This document shows positions 50,665 through 59,119 of a stretch of DNA of 64,000 nt, in pieces. The DNA comes from VRUE01 sp963837695. GTDB taxonomy: Bacteria > Actinomycetota > Thermoleophilia > Solirubrobacterales > 70-9. The first letter of the stretch is position 1. Every line of letters starts with the position of its first letter. The notes below the pieces were generated by a model. It searched no databases. It was not told the origin of the DNA and saw nothing but the letters and a program-made list of their open reading frames with translations. The translations under genes were made by a program, and so were the position numbers. The stretch spans positions 2,108,001 through 2,172,000 of the forward strand of contig CAWINZ010000005.1 of assembly GCA_963837695.1 (NCBI GenBank), written 5' to 3'.

Positions 50665-51038
50665 GGCTGCTGCTCGACACCAACACGCTGATCTGGAGCA
50701 TGGTCCGGCGCAAGCGCATCCCATCCATCGCAATCGACGCGATCGAAGACAAAGCCAACGATGTCTTCATCAGCGTGGTCAGCGCGTGGGAGATCGAAAT
50801 CAAGGCTGCCAAGGGGCGGCTGGAGCTTCCGTCGAGCCTTGAAGACGCACTCGCCGCACAAAGCTTCGAGCCCTTGGCGGTCACCATGCGCCATGTCCAT
50901 GCCGTCGAATCGCTGCCCCGGCACCATCGCGACCCCTTCGATCGGATGATCATCGCTCAGGCACATCTCGAGCAGATGACGGTCATCACCTCTGACAGCG
51001 AAATGCAGCGCTATCCGATCTCTGTGCTGTCGATCTAA
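50661..51038 (+). CDS. vapC: PIN-domain ribonuclease toxin (VapC-like)
   Basis: 125 residues from the GTG at 50661 (VRLLLDTNTLIWSMVRRKRI). The acidic residues of the PIN active site are in LLDTNTLIW, SAWEIEIKAAKGRLELP, HRDPFDRMIIAQAHLE and TVITSDSEMQRYPISVLSI. It should cleave RNA and be held by the upstream antitoxin. The overlap with that gene gives translational coupling. It ends 3 bp into the convergent ribH end. Confidence 0.88.
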   Translation: MRLLLDTNTLIWSMVRRKRIPSIAIDAIEDKANDVFISVVSAWEIEIKAAKGRLELPSSLEDALAAQSFEPLAVTMRHVHAVESLPRHHRDPFDRMIIAQAHLEQMTVITSDSEMQRYPISVLSI

Positions 51039-51526
51039 GCAAGCTGCCGCTGCAACAGCGCCATCCGCGCCACGGTCAGCGCAGCGTTGCGGCCCTGATC
51101 GCGCTTGCCGCCGCCGGCCCGCTCCAGCGCCTGCTCCATCGTGTCGCAGGTGATCACGCCGAAGGCACAGGGCACCCCGGTCGCCAGCTGTACGTCCTGG
51201 ATGCCGCGGGCGGCCTCGGCGCAGACGAAGTCGTAGTGGTCGGTCTCACCGCGGATCACGACGCCGAGGCAGGCGACGCCGGCGAACTGGCCGCTCTCGG
51301 CGTGCAGCTTGGCGGCGAAGGGCAGCTCGTAGGCGCCGGGGACAGAAACGTGGCGGACGGACGGCGCCGGGACGCCGGCCAGCTCGAAGCCCTCATTGGC
51401 GCCGCGCAGCAGGCGCTGGGCAAGGTCCTCGTAGAAGCGGCCGACGCAGACGGCGAAGCTGAGCGAGGAGAGGATCGAGCGCTCGGCCTCGTCGAAGCTC
51501 TCCAGGAACGCACCGGGCTCAGCCAC
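51035..51526 (-). CDS. ribH: 6,7-dimethyl-8-ribityllumazine synthase
   Basis: 163 residues. LSFAVCVGRFYEDLAQRLLR, RHVSVPGAYELPFAAKLHAE, CLGVVIRGETDHYDFVCAEA and VPCAFGVITCDTMEQALERA are the standard blocks, including the catalytic His (in ETDHYDF). It makes lumazine from the RibA/RibB products. It overlaps ribBA by 8 bp as the last gene of the riboflavin operon. Confidence 0.96.
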   Translation of the reverse strand: MAEPGAFLESFDEAERSILSSLSFAVCVGRFYEDLAQRLLRGANEGFELAGVPAPSVRHVSVPGAYELPFAAKLHAESGQFAGVACLGVVIRGETDHYDFVCAEAARGIQDVQLATGVPCAFGVITCDTMEQALERAGGGKRDQGRNAALTVARMALLQRQLA

Positions 51527-52844
51527 CGGCGTTCTCCGCGTCGCGTTCCTCCTCGTCGTGGATCATCTCCTCGTCGAGCGCCAGGCCCTGGTGGTGCAGC
51601 GCGTGGCCCATCTTGTCGCGCTTGGTCCGCAGGTAGCCCTCGTTGTGGGCGTTGGGCGCCGACTCGATCGGCACCTGCTCGGTGACCGAGAGGCCGTAGC
51701 CCTCCAGGCCGACGATCTTTTTCGGGTTGTTGGTGAGGATGCGGATGCTGGTCAGGCCGAGGTCGCCGAGGATCTGGGCACCGATGCCGTAGTCACGCAG
51801 ATCGGCCGGCAGGCCGAGCTTGAGGTTGGCCTCGACCGTATCGGACCCTTCCTCCTGCAGTTTGTAGGCGCGCAGCTTGTTGAGCAGGCCGATCCCGCGG
51901 CCCTCCTGGGAGAGGTAGAGGAGGACGCCCTGGCCCTCCTGCTCGATCATCGCGAGCGCCGAGGCGAGCTGTTCGCCGCAGTCGCAGCGCATGCTGTGGA
52001 AGACGTCGCCGGTGAGGCACTCGCTGTGCACGCGGACGAGCACGTCCTCGGCCCCGTCGACCTCGCCCTTGACCATCGCGACGTGGTGTTTGTCGTCGAT
52101 CAGCGAGCGGTAGCCGACCGCGGTGAACTCGCCGAACGCGGTCGGCAGGCCGGTGTCGACGACCCGCTCGACCAGCTTCTCGGTGCGGCGCCGGTAGGCG
52201 ATCAGCTCGGCGACGGTGATCATCTTCAGGCCGTGCTTCTCGCAGTAGGGGACGAGGTCCGGGACGCGGGCCATCGTGCCGTCGTCGTTCATCACCTCGC
52301 AGATCACGCCGGCGGGGGTGAGGCCGGCGAGGCGGGCGAGGTCGACACTGGCCTCGGTGTGGCCGGTGCGCTCCAGCACGCCGCCCTCTTTGGCCCGCAG
52401 CGGGAACATGTGGCCGGGGACGACGATGTCGCGCGGACCGGAGTTGGGGTCGATCGCAACCTGGATCGTGTGGGCGCGGTCGTGGGCGGAGATGCCGGTG
52501 CTGACCCCGCCCGCCGCCTCGATCGTGACCGTGAAGGCGGTCTGCAGCGGCGCCTCGTTCTTCGCCGCCATCAGGTTGAGGCCGAGCCGTTCGCAGCGTT
52601 CCGCGGTCAGCGCCAGGCAGATCAGGCCGCGCGCTTCCTTGGCCATGAAGTTGACCGCCTCGGGGGTGGCGAACTGGGCGGCCATCACCAGGTCACCCTC
52701 GTTCTCGCGGTCTTCGCCGTCGCAGACGACGACCATGCGACCGCGGCGGATCTCCTCGAGCGCCTCCTCGATAGTCGAGAAGGGGCTCTCGCCCTCGGCC
52801 CGCTCGGTTTCGTCTTGTCTCTGGGTCTCCGTCATCTGGCTCAC
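51519..52844 (-). CDS. ribBA: Bifunctional DHBP synthase / GTP cyclohydrolase II
   Basis: 441 residues. The RibB half has VVCDGEDRENEGDLVMAAQF and FPLRAKEGGVLERTGHTEAS. The RibA half has the zinc site ECLTGDVFHSMRCDCGEQLA, LYLSQEGRGIGLLNKLRAYK and the terminal region YGLSVTEQVPIESAPNAHNE. It supplies both riboflavin precursors. Start and stop overlap neighbours ribE and ribH by 4 and 8 bp. Confidence 0.97.
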   Translation of the reverse strand: MSQMTETQRQDETERAEGESPFSTIEEALEEIRRGRMVVVCDGEDRENEGDLVMAAQFATPEAVNFMAKEARGLICLALTAERCERLGLNLMAAKNEAPLQTAFTVTIEAAGGVSTGISAHDRAHTIQVAIDPNSGPRDIVVPGHMFPLRAKEGGVLERTGHTEASVDLARLAGLTPAGVICEVMNDDGTMARVPDLVPYCEKHGLKMITVAELIAYRRRTEKLVERVVDTGLPTAFGEFTAVGYRSLIDDKHHVAMVKGEVDGAEDVLVRVHSECLTGDVFHSMRCDCGEQLASALAMIEQEGQGVLLYLSQEGRGIGLLNKLRAYKLQEEGSDTVEANLKLGLPADLRDYGIGAQILGDLGLTSIRILTNNPKKIVGLEGYGLSVTEQVPIESAPNAHNEGYLRTKRDKMGHALHHQGLALDEEMIHDEEERDAENAGG

Positions 52845-53446
52845 GCTCGCTCCTTTCCAGCGAATGGTGCCATCAACCGCTCTACGTGCTTTGCGATCAC
52901 GTCACACTCGACATTCAACTTGCGCCCTGGGGCGGCGTCGCCCAGGGTCGTCCGCTCAAGGGTCTCGGGTATCAGGGAAACAGATAGCCAAGACTCGCCC
53001 AAATCCGCGATCGTGAGGCTGACGCCGTCGAGCGTAACCGAGCCCTTCTCGATCGCGTAGCGCAGCAGCTCGGGCGCGAGCGCGACGCGCAGGCGCTTGG
53101 CGAAGCCGTCCTCCTCGATCGAGGCGACCTCCCCGACGCCGTCGACGTGGCCTTGGACGATGTGGCCGCCGAGGCGGTCGGAAGCCTTCATCGCCAGCTC
53201 CAGATTGACCCGGGCGCCGACCTCGAGCCCGCCGAGCGAGGTCACCTCCAGCGTCTGGTTCATCGCCTCGGTCTCGAAGCCATTGCCGTCCAAGGTCGTA
53301 GCGGTCAGACAGGCGCCGTTGACGGCGACCGAGTCGCCGGGCTCGATCTCGGCTGCCAGCGAGGTCGCGATTCGGAGGCGGGCGCCAGCGGCGCTGCGGT
53401 CGAGCGACTCGACGGTGCCGATGTCTTGGATCAGGCCGGTGAACAT
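52841..53446 (-). CDS. ribE: Riboflavin synthase alpha subunit
   Basis: 201 residues with two lumazine-binding repeats: MFTGLIQDIGTVESLDRSAA through CLTATTL, and GGHIVQGHVDGVGEVASIEE through VSLTIADLGESWLSVSLIPE. It dismutates lumazine to riboflavin. It lies 1 bp after ribD. Confidence 0.96.
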   Translation of the reverse strand: MFTGLIQDIGTVESLDRSAAGARLRIATSLAAEIEPGDSVAVNGACLTATTLDGNGFETEAMNQTLEVTSLGGLEVGARVNLELAMKASDRLGGHIVQGHVDGVGEVASIEEDGFAKRLRVALAPELLRYAIEKGSVTLDGVSLTIADLGESWLSVSLIPETLERTTLGDAAPGRKLNVECDVIAKHVERLMAPFAGKERA

Positions 53447-53447
53447 C

Positions 53448-54662
53448 TCACCACTCCTTGTAGCGGGCCGTGATCAGGACGTCGTCGCCGATCGCGTTGA
53501 CCTCGGTGTGCAGGGCGAGACCGGGGGTGCCCCTCCCGCCGTGCCGGGCGAGGTCGGGGGTGCCCCTCCCGCTTGCTGGGTTTTTCGCCAGAGAGGTTGG
53601 CGGCTGGCCGTGAGACGCGTCGGGGCGAAAAACAGGACGCCGCTGCGCCGGAGGGGCACCCCCGACCTCGCCTTCTGGATCGCCTAGGAGGGTCGGGGCG
53701 ATGAAGGTGCGGGATTGGTCGATGGCGTCCATTGCGAGAAAAGCTGAAGCTAGGGTGCGGCCGCCCTCTAGGAAGAGGCTGGTGATGTTGCGGCGGCCCA
53801 GGTCGGCTAGGGCTGCCCTGAGGTCGTCCGCGACGAGGATCTCGGCGCCTGCATCACGAAGAGCATCAGCCCGCTGAGCGTCGGCGTGCTGCGAGACCAC
53901 TGCGACGACCGGCGACTGGTCGAGCGTTTGGAGGAGCTGGGAGTCGAGCGGTAGGCGGGCTTGGCGGTCGAAGACGATGCGGAGTGGCTGGCGGGGAGCT
54001 TCCGGGGTGCGGGCCGTTAGGAGGGGGTCGTCGACCAAGACGGTGCCGATGCCTACGGCGATTGCGTCGGATTCGGCTCGCCATTGGTGAACTAACTCCT
54101 GGCTCTGCTTGCCGCTGATCCAGGGTGAGTCGCCTGGTGGCGTCTCGGTCTTCCCGTCGAGCGACATCGCCAGCTTCAGGGTCACCAGAGGTCGCCCGGT
54201 GCGGGCGTGCTTGCGGAACGGCTGGTTCAGCAGCCGCGCCGCCGTCGCCTCCTCGCCCACCGCGAAATCCACATTCACTTCGCCGTCGCGAAGCATTCCC
54301 GGGCCGCGCCCAGCCGCCTTCTCGCTCGGATCGTCAGACGCGATCACGACCCGCCCGATCCCCGCCGCCAAGATCGCGTCCACACAAGGCGGCTGCCGCC
54401 CCTGATGCGCGCAGGGCTCAAGCGTCACGTACATAGTCGCCCCGGCAGGATCCTCTCCCCTGCTCGCGCAATCGGCAAGCGCCGCCCGCTCAGCGTGCAA
54501 CTCGCCAAGCTCCGCGTGAAACCCCTCGCCAATGACCTCGCCATCACGCACAACAACCGCTCCAACCAGGGGATTCGGACTAACTCGCCCACGCCCGAAC
54601 TCCGCAAGCTCCAAAGCCCGCTTCAGGTGCTCCCGATCGGTGGCTGTCAGCGTCGAATCCAT
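53448..54662 (-). CDS. ribD: Riboflavin deaminase/reductase RibD with a palindromic coding insert
   Basis: 404 residues. The deaminase zinc site is GFHAELGELHAERAAL plus TLEPCAHQGRQPPCVDAILA. The reductase domain has VTLKLAMSLDGKTETPPGDS, QWRAESDAIAVGIGTVLVDD and ITSLFLEGGRTLASAFLAMD. After FIAPTLLGDPEGEVGG the sequence is interrupted by about 50 residues encoded by family A copy 4 (APPAQRRPVFRPDASHGQPP) plus a 33-bp tandem unit. It resumes at LHTEVNAIGDDVLITARYKEW. The insert lies in the last loop of the reductase domain and preserves the frame. Confidence 0.94.
   Translation of the reverse strand: MDSTLTATDREHLKRALELAEFGRGRVSPNPLVGAVVVRDGEVIGEGFHAELGELHAERAALADCASRGEDPAGATMYVTLEPCAHQGRQPPCVDAILAAGIGRVVIASDDPSEKAAGRGPGMLRDGEVNVDFAVGEEATAARLLNQPFRKHARTGRPLVTLKLAMSLDGKTETPPGDSPWISGKQSQELVHQWRAESDAIAVGIGTVLVDDPLLTARTPEAPRQPLRIVFDRQARLPLDSQLLQTLDQSPVVAVVSQHADAQRADALRDAGAEILVADDLRAALADLGRRNITSLFLEGGRTLASAFLAMDAIDQSRTFIAPTLLGDPEGEVGGAPPAQRRPVFRPDASHGQPPTSLAKNPASGRGTPDLARHGGRGTPGLALHTEVNAIGDDVLITARYKEW
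53513..53578. repeat. 33-bp tandem duplication of a palindrome arm in ribD
   Basis: Units 53513-53545 and 53546-53578 each begin GGGCGAG and contain GGGGGTGCCCCTCCCGC. The second unit is the left arm of family A copy 4. Unit length is 11 codons, so the frame is kept and GRGTP appears twice in the protein. Confidence 0.7.
53547..53672. repeat. Palindromic repeat family A, copy 4 (inside ribD)
   Basis: 26-bp inverted arms with one mismatch (53547-53572, 53647-53672). The outer arm sequence GGCGAGGTCGGGGGTGCC is specific to this copy. The core matches the other copies (TTGCTGGGTTTTTCGC, then GCGAAAAACAGGACGCCGC) and is in the same coding orientation as in recG. It is translated in frame. Confidence 0.87.
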
Positions 54663-54667
54663 CAGTT

Positions 54668-54687
54668 GATTGACGAGTCAGTCAATC
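54668..54687. promoter_or_regulatory. Inverted repeat before ribD
   Basis: GATTGAC-GAGTCA-GTCAATC starts 6 bp upstream of the ribD start codon, so it may form an operator or mask the ribosome binding site. I see no FMN riboswitch in this leader. Confidence 0.4.
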
Positions 54688-54803
54688 GTACTCCCTGCGT
54701 CCGCAATGAAGGGAGGATGGGGTGTCCCGGAGCGCGCCACCCCGCTCAAGCTGAAGAAGTAGCCGGTCCTGGGTACCACGGTGTGCGCTTCTTCCGCGGG
54801 TGG

Positions 54804-54859
54804 CACGGGGGGAGGGGGTGTTCGGACGGGTGAGTCCGCTAACACCCCCTCCCCCCGTG
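54804..54859. repeat. Perfect GC-rich hairpin between ribD and the glycosyltransferase gene
   Basis: 19-bp perfect arms (54804-54822 and 54841-54859, beginning CACGGGGGGAGGGGGTGTT) enclose a second hairpin, CGGAC-GGGTGA-GTCCG. It starts 142 bp upstream of ribD and ends 44 bp before the glycosyltransferase start, between divergent genes. It may be another member of the palindrome set, lacking the family A core. Confidence 0.6.
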
Positions 54860-54903
54860 ACAGGACCCGCGGCCGAGGGCAGGGATACCCTGACCGGCCA
54901 ACG

Positions 54904-55890
54904 ATGAAGCTGATCATCCAAATCCCCTGCCTGAACGAGGAAGCGACGCTGCCGGAGACGATCGCCGCCCTGCCCCGCGCGATCGAGGGCATCGACGAGG
55001 TCGAGCTGCTGGTCATCGACGACGGCTCGACCGACCGCACGGTCGAAGTCGCGCGGGAGAACGGCGTCGAGCACATCGTCCGCCTGACCAACAACCGCGG
55101 CCTCGCGGCGGCCTTCCAGGCCGGCCTCGACGCCTGCCTCAAGCTCGGCGCCGACGTCGTCGTCAATACCGATGCCGACAACCAGTACAGCGGCGCCGAC
55201 GTGCCGAGGCTGCTGGCGCCGATCCTCGCCGGCGAGGCCGACATGGTCGTCGGCGACCGCCGCGTCGCCACGATCGAGCATTTCTCGGGCGCCAAGAAGC
55301 GCCTGCAGCAGCTCGGCAGCGCCGTGGTCCGCAAAGTCTCCGGCACGGCGATCGCCGACACGACCTCGGGCTTCCGCGCCTATAACCGCGAGGCGGCGCT
55401 GGGCCTGCTCGTAACCGACAACTTCACCTACACGCTGGAGAGTTTGATCCAGGCCGGCAAGATGCTGATCGCCGTCGACCAAGTCGAGGTCGGCACGAAC
55501 GCCCAGACCCGCGAGTCGCGGCTCTTCGACTCGACCGGCGCCTACGTGCGCCGCAACGCGCTCTCGATCCTGCGCATCTACGCCCGCTACGAGCCGCTGC
55601 GCCTCTTCGCCGGCGCCAGCGCCGCAGTCGGCGCGCTGGCCCTACTCGCCTGGCTGCCGTTCCTGATCGACTGGATCTTCAACGGCGACTCGAGCGGCCA
55701 CATCCAGTCGCTGATCCTCGGCGCGGTGCTCTTCATCGCGGCGCTGCAGCTGCTCGCCCTGGGCGTGATCGGCGACCTGCTCGCCGGCCAGCGAGTGATG
55801 ACCCAGCGGGTCTTCGAGCGGGTCCGCCGCGTTGAGCTCTCGCTCGGCGTTGAGCCGTCCCACTACGAGCGCGGCGCGCCGAAGCGCTGA
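54904..55890 (+). CDS. Family 2 glycosyltransferase (dolichyl-phosphate mannose synthase-like)
   Basis: 328 residues from the ATG at 54904. The GT-A fold has IIQIPCLNEEATLPETIAAL, LLVIDDGSTDRTVEVARENG, NRGLAAAFQAGLDACLKLGA and the DxD-type VVVNTDADNQYSGADVPRLL. TTSGFRAYNREAALGLL is typical of polyprenyl-phosphate sugar synthases. Two C-terminal transmembrane helices (LFAGASAAVGALALLAWLPF and LILGAVLFIAALQLLALGVI) anchor it. It probably makes a lipid-linked sugar used with the flippase encoded next, overlapping by 1 bp. Confidence 0.9.
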   Translation: MKLIIQIPCLNEEATLPETIAALPRAIEGIDEVELLVIDDGSTDRTVEVARENGVEHIVRLTNNRGLAAAFQAGLDACLKLGADVVVNTDADNQYSGADVPRLLAPILAGEADMVVGDRRVATIEHFSGAKKRLQQLGSAVVRKVSGTAIADTTSGFRAYNREAALGLLVTDNFTYTLESLIQAGKMLIAVDQVEVGTNAQTRESRLFDSTGAYVRRNALSILRIYARYEPLRLFAGASAAVGALALLAWLPFLIDWIFNGDSSGHIQSLILGAVLFIAALQLLALGVIGDLLAGQRVMTQRVFERVRRVELSLGVEPSHYERGAPKR

Positions 55891-57305
55891 TGGGACTGCG
55901 CGAGAAACTCCCCGGGGCCAAGCCCGGGGACGCGTCCGCGGGCGGATCCTCGACCGCCGAGTACGGCCGGCTGGCGAGCTTCCTGGCGATCGGCGTCGGC
56001 CTCACCGGCCTGATCACCTACGCCTACTTCCTGATCGCCTCGCACGTGCTCTCCAAGCCCGACTACGGGCAGATCACGGTGCTCTGGTCGGCCGTTTTCA
56101 TCACGATCTCGACCCTCTACAGGCCGGTCGAACAGCTGCTCTCCCGCCACATCTCCGAACGCCGCACGAAGGGCGAGGCGATCGGCGAGCCGATGCGGGT
56201 CGCCTCGACGATCCAGGTCGGCCTCTCGCTCTTCTTCGCCGTCGCCGCGCTGGTCTTGCGTGGACCGATCCAGAACGACCTGCTGGAGGGCAACGAAACG
56301 CTCTACTGGGTCTTCTTCTCGGCGGTCCTCTTCTACGCGGCGAGCTACTTCGCCCGCGGCTTCCTCGCCGGTAGCCAGCGCTTCGGCCTGTTCGTCGCCT
56401 TGATCCTCTCCGAATCCTGCTTCCGCACCGTCTTCGCCGTGCTCGTCGCGGTCAACGTGCTGAGCGGACAGTCAGCGGTCGCGATCGGGATCACGGCCGC
56501 CCCGGCCCTCAGCCTGCTCGTCGTGCCGGCCGCCTTCGCCCGGCGGGCCAAACAGGAGAGCGAGCGGCCGGCACCACCCCCCGGCGCTGAGGATCAGGCG
56601 GACTTCTCCCTTAAAAAGGGCGGCGGCTTCGCCGCGGCCGTGCTGGTGATCATGTTCAGCGAACAGGCCTTCCTCAATGCGGGCCCGCTGATCATCCGCG
56701 GATTGCAGGGCGCGGCGGCGGCGGGCTTCATCTTCAACGTGCTGATGATCGCCCGCGCCCCGCTGCAGCTCTTCCAGTCGGTCTCGACCAGCATCCTCCC
56801 CCACCTCACGACGCTGCACGCCAGCGACAGCGAGGAGAGCGACCACGAATTCCGCCGCACCGTGCGCATGGTCCTGCTCGGGCTCGCCGCCTTCACCGCG
56901 GTGGCCTTCGTCTTCATGGCGCTGGCAGGCCCGAAGGCGATGCAGATCGCCTTCAGCAACAAGTTCACCTACGACCGCGCCGGCCTGCTGCTGGTCACGA
57001 TCGGCATGGGCCTGTACCTCTGCTCGGTGACGGTCAACCAGGCCTGCATCGCGCAGGGCCAGGTGCGCCGCGCCGCCGCCCGCTGGATCGCCTGCGCTGC
57101 GCTGTTCATCGGCTGGAACTTCGTGCCGCTGGTCAGCGACGAGTTCCGCCGTGTGGAGATCGGCTTCGTGCTCGCTGCGGGGCTGCTCTTCTCGCTCCTC
57201 TACTACGCCTACAGCCACCCGCACGAGCGCGCCGAGGACGTGCCCCTGCCGGGCTCGCCGGAGGAACTGGAGGCACGGTTGGCGGCTATCGACGAGCAGG
57301 TCTGA
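55890..57305 (+). CDS. Polysaccharide flippase-like membrane protein (MOP/Wzx-type)
   Basis: 471 residues with about 12 hydrophobic segments, starting YGRLASFLAIGVGLTGLITY. VLSKPDYGQITVLWSAVFIT and ARGFLAGSQRFGLFVALILS resemble the oligosaccharide-exporter family. A cytoplasmic loop near residue 230 (ERPAPPPGAEDQADFSLKKG) separates the halves. It would translocate a lipid-linked glycan made by the preceding enzyme; the actual substrate is unknown. Confidence 0.82.
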   Translation: MGLREKLPGAKPGDASAGGSSTAEYGRLASFLAIGVGLTGLITYAYFLIASHVLSKPDYGQITVLWSAVFITISTLYRPVEQLLSRHISERRTKGEAIGEPMRVASTIQVGLSLFFAVAALVLRGPIQNDLLEGNETLYWVFFSAVLFYAASYFARGFLAGSQRFGLFVALILSESCFRTVFAVLVAVNVLSGQSAVAIGITAAPALSLLVVPAAFARRAKQESERPAPPPGAEDQADFSLKKGGGFAAAVLVIMFSEQAFLNAGPLIIRGLQGAAAAGFIFNVLMIARAPLQLFQSVSTSILPHLTTLHASDSEESDHEFRRTVRMVLLGLAAFTAVAFVFMALAGPKAMQIAFSNKFTYDRAGLLLVTIGMGLYLCSVTVNQACIAQGQVRRAAARWIACAALFIGWNFVPLVSDEFRRVEIGFVLAAGLLFSLLYYAYSHPHERAEDVPLPGSPEELEARLAAIDEQV

Positions 57306-57325
57306 CCGTCTACTAGGGTCCGTCG

Positions 57326-59119
57326 ATGGGTGGACACGACGCCGAGCTGATCCTGATCGCCGGCGCCCTGCTCGCGGCGGGGATCCTCGGGGCGCAGCTG
57401 GCCGACCGGGTGCGCATCCCCGGCCTGCTGCTGTTCCTCGGCCTCGGCATGCTCGCCGGCTCGGAGGGGATCGGCGGGATCGAGTTCACCGACACCGAAC
57501 TGGCCCGAACCCTGGGGACGATCGCGCTGGTGCTGATCCTCTTCGAGGGCGGCCTGACCGCCGGCTGGTCGGAGATCCGGCCGGTGCTGGGCACGGCCGC
57601 CTCGCTGGCGACCGTCGGCACCACGATCACGGCCGTTCTCGCCGGCCTCGCCGCGAAGTGGATCTTCGGCTTCAGCGTGCTCGAAGGCATGATCGTCGGC
57701 GCGGCGATCGCCGCCACCGACTCAGCCGCGATCTTCGCCGTCCTGCGCCGCTCGACCCTGCAGAAACGGCTGGCGCGCTCGCTGGAGGGGGAGTCGGGAA
57801 TGAACGACCCGGTCGCGCTGCTGCTGGTGATCGGCTTCATCGAATGGATCCAGGAGCCGGGCTTCGGACTGGCCGACATGGCAGGTCTACTCGCGCTGAA
57901 ACTGGCGATCGGAACGGTGATCGGCCTCGCGCTGGGCAGGCTGTCCGCCGCCGCACTCGACCGGGTGCGGCTGCCGACGGACGGCATCTACCCGGTGGCG
58001 ACGATCGCGATCGCCGGCCTTGCGTTCGGCCTCGCCGAGATCGCCCACGGATCCGGCTTCCTCGCGACCTACCTCACCGCCCTGGCGCTCGGCTCCGCCC
58101 GGATCCCGGCGCGCCGCACGGTCGTCGCCTTCCACGAGGGGGTCGGCTGGGTCGCCCAGATCGGTCTCTTCATCCTGCTCGGCCTGCTGGTCTTCCCCAG
58201 CACGCTCGGCGACGTCGCCTTCGAAGGCCTGGCGCTCTCCGCGGCGCTGATCCTGGTCGCCCGGCCCCTCGCCGCCTTCGTCGCGACGCAGTTCTCGCCG
58301 CTCAACCTGCGCGAGCGGGCGATGCTCGGCTGGGCCGGACTGCGCGGCGCGACGCCGATCTGGCTGGCCACCTTCCCCGTCGTCGCCGGCGTCGGCGCCG
58401 GGCAGGAGCTGTTCTCGATCGTCTTCTTCGTCGTCGTCACCTCGACCCTGATCCAGGGGGCGAGCTTCGAGCCGCTGGCCAAACGGCTCGGGTTGACGAC
58501 CGACGAGCCGGCGCTGCCGCGGCGCCTGCTCGAGTCGGGGCGCATCCGTCGCATGGGCGGTGACGTCGTCTCCTACCGCCTGCGCCCGGGCGCGGCGGCC
58601 TCCGGCCACATGGTGCGCGAGCTGGGCCTGCCGCGCGAGGCGCTGCTCAACGTGATCGTCCGCGACGGGCGGGCGATCCCCCCGCGCGGCTCGACCGAGG
58701 TCCGCGAGGGCGACGAGCTGCACATCCTCGTCCGCGGCGAGCTGCGCGAGGAGGTCGAGGAGCTGACCCGGCAGTGGCACCAGGGCCCGGTGGGCACGCC
58801 GGCGCCCGAAGCCGTCGCCCGCCGCGGCTCACAGGTCTTCACGGTGCGCCCGGCGGGCGAGATCGTGGATCCGTCGGCGCCGAAGGAGGTCGACGGCATC
58901 GCGGTCGCGGCGATCCTGCGCAGCCGCCGCGACCGCAACAGCGCCCTGACCGTGCTCGCTGACGGCCGCTACGCGATCACGACCGAGGCCCTGGTTGCGA
59001 TGGGCAGCCGCCAAGCGCTGGCGCGCTGGTGCGAGCGCCGCGCCGCCCGGGCTGGAGACGACCCTTCAGAGCGCGCTTGGTGGCAGGAGGCGATCGGAGC
59101 GCTGATAGCCCGCGGCTAA
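57326..59119 (+). CDS. nhaP2: Potassium/cation-proton antiporter (CvrA/NhaP2-type) with RCK_C domain
   Basis: 597 residues. The membrane part (residues 1-390, about 12-13 helices) has LVLILFEGGLTAGWSEIRPV, AAIAATDSAAIFAVLRRSTL and LARSLEGESGMNDPVALLLV, the ion-binding motifs of CPA antiporters. A TrkA-C/RCK_C domain follows (SGHMVRELGLPREALLNVIV and VREGDELHILVRGELREEVE). A further small domain with AVAAILRSRRDRNSALTVLA ends the protein, as in CvrA. It exchanges K+ or Na+ for protons in the cytoplasmic membrane. The specific ion is inferred. Confidence 0.9.
   Translation: MGGHDAELILIAGALLAAGILGAQLADRVRIPGLLLFLGLGMLAGSEGIGGIEFTDTELARTLGTIALVLILFEGGLTAGWSEIRPVLGTAASLATVGTTITAVLAGLAAKWIFGFSVLEGMIVGAAIAATDSAAIFAVLRRSTLQKRLARSLEGESGMNDPVALLLVIGFIEWIQEPGFGLADMAGLLALKLAIGTVIGLALGRLSAAALDRVRLPTDGIYPVATIAIAGLAFGLAEIAHGSGFLATYLTALALGSARIPARRTVVAFHEGVGWVAQIGLFILLGLLVFPSTLGDVAFEGLALSAALILVARPLAAFVATQFSPLNLRERAMLGWAGLRGATPIWLATFPVVAGVGAGQELFSIVFFVVVTSTLIQGASFEPLAKRLGLTTDEPALPRRLLESGRIRRMGGDVVSYRLRPGAAASGHMVRELGLPREALLNVIVRDGRAIPPRGSTEVREGDELHILVRGELREEVEELTRQWHQGPVGTPAPEAVARRGSQVFTVRPAGEIVDPSAPKEVDGIAVAAILRSRRDRNSALTVLADGRYAITTEALVAMGSRQALARWCERRAARAGDDPSERAWWQEAIGALIARG

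Noticed and set aside
40751..53672. Integron attC sites as an explanation for the palindromes
   Set aside because: The sizes are similar, but there are no GTTRRRY/RYYYAAC boxes, no integron integrase and no cassette array, and two copies are inside reading frames.
54688..54702. A fifth copy of repeat family B (CTCCCTGCGTCC is the complement of its GGACGCAGGGAG motif)
   Set aside because: Only this 12-mer matches; the flanking motifs and outer stem are absent.
54663..54803. FMN riboswitch upstream of ribD
   Set aside because: None of the conserved RFN-element blocks is recognisable; only a short inverted repeat and further GC-rich repeats are present.
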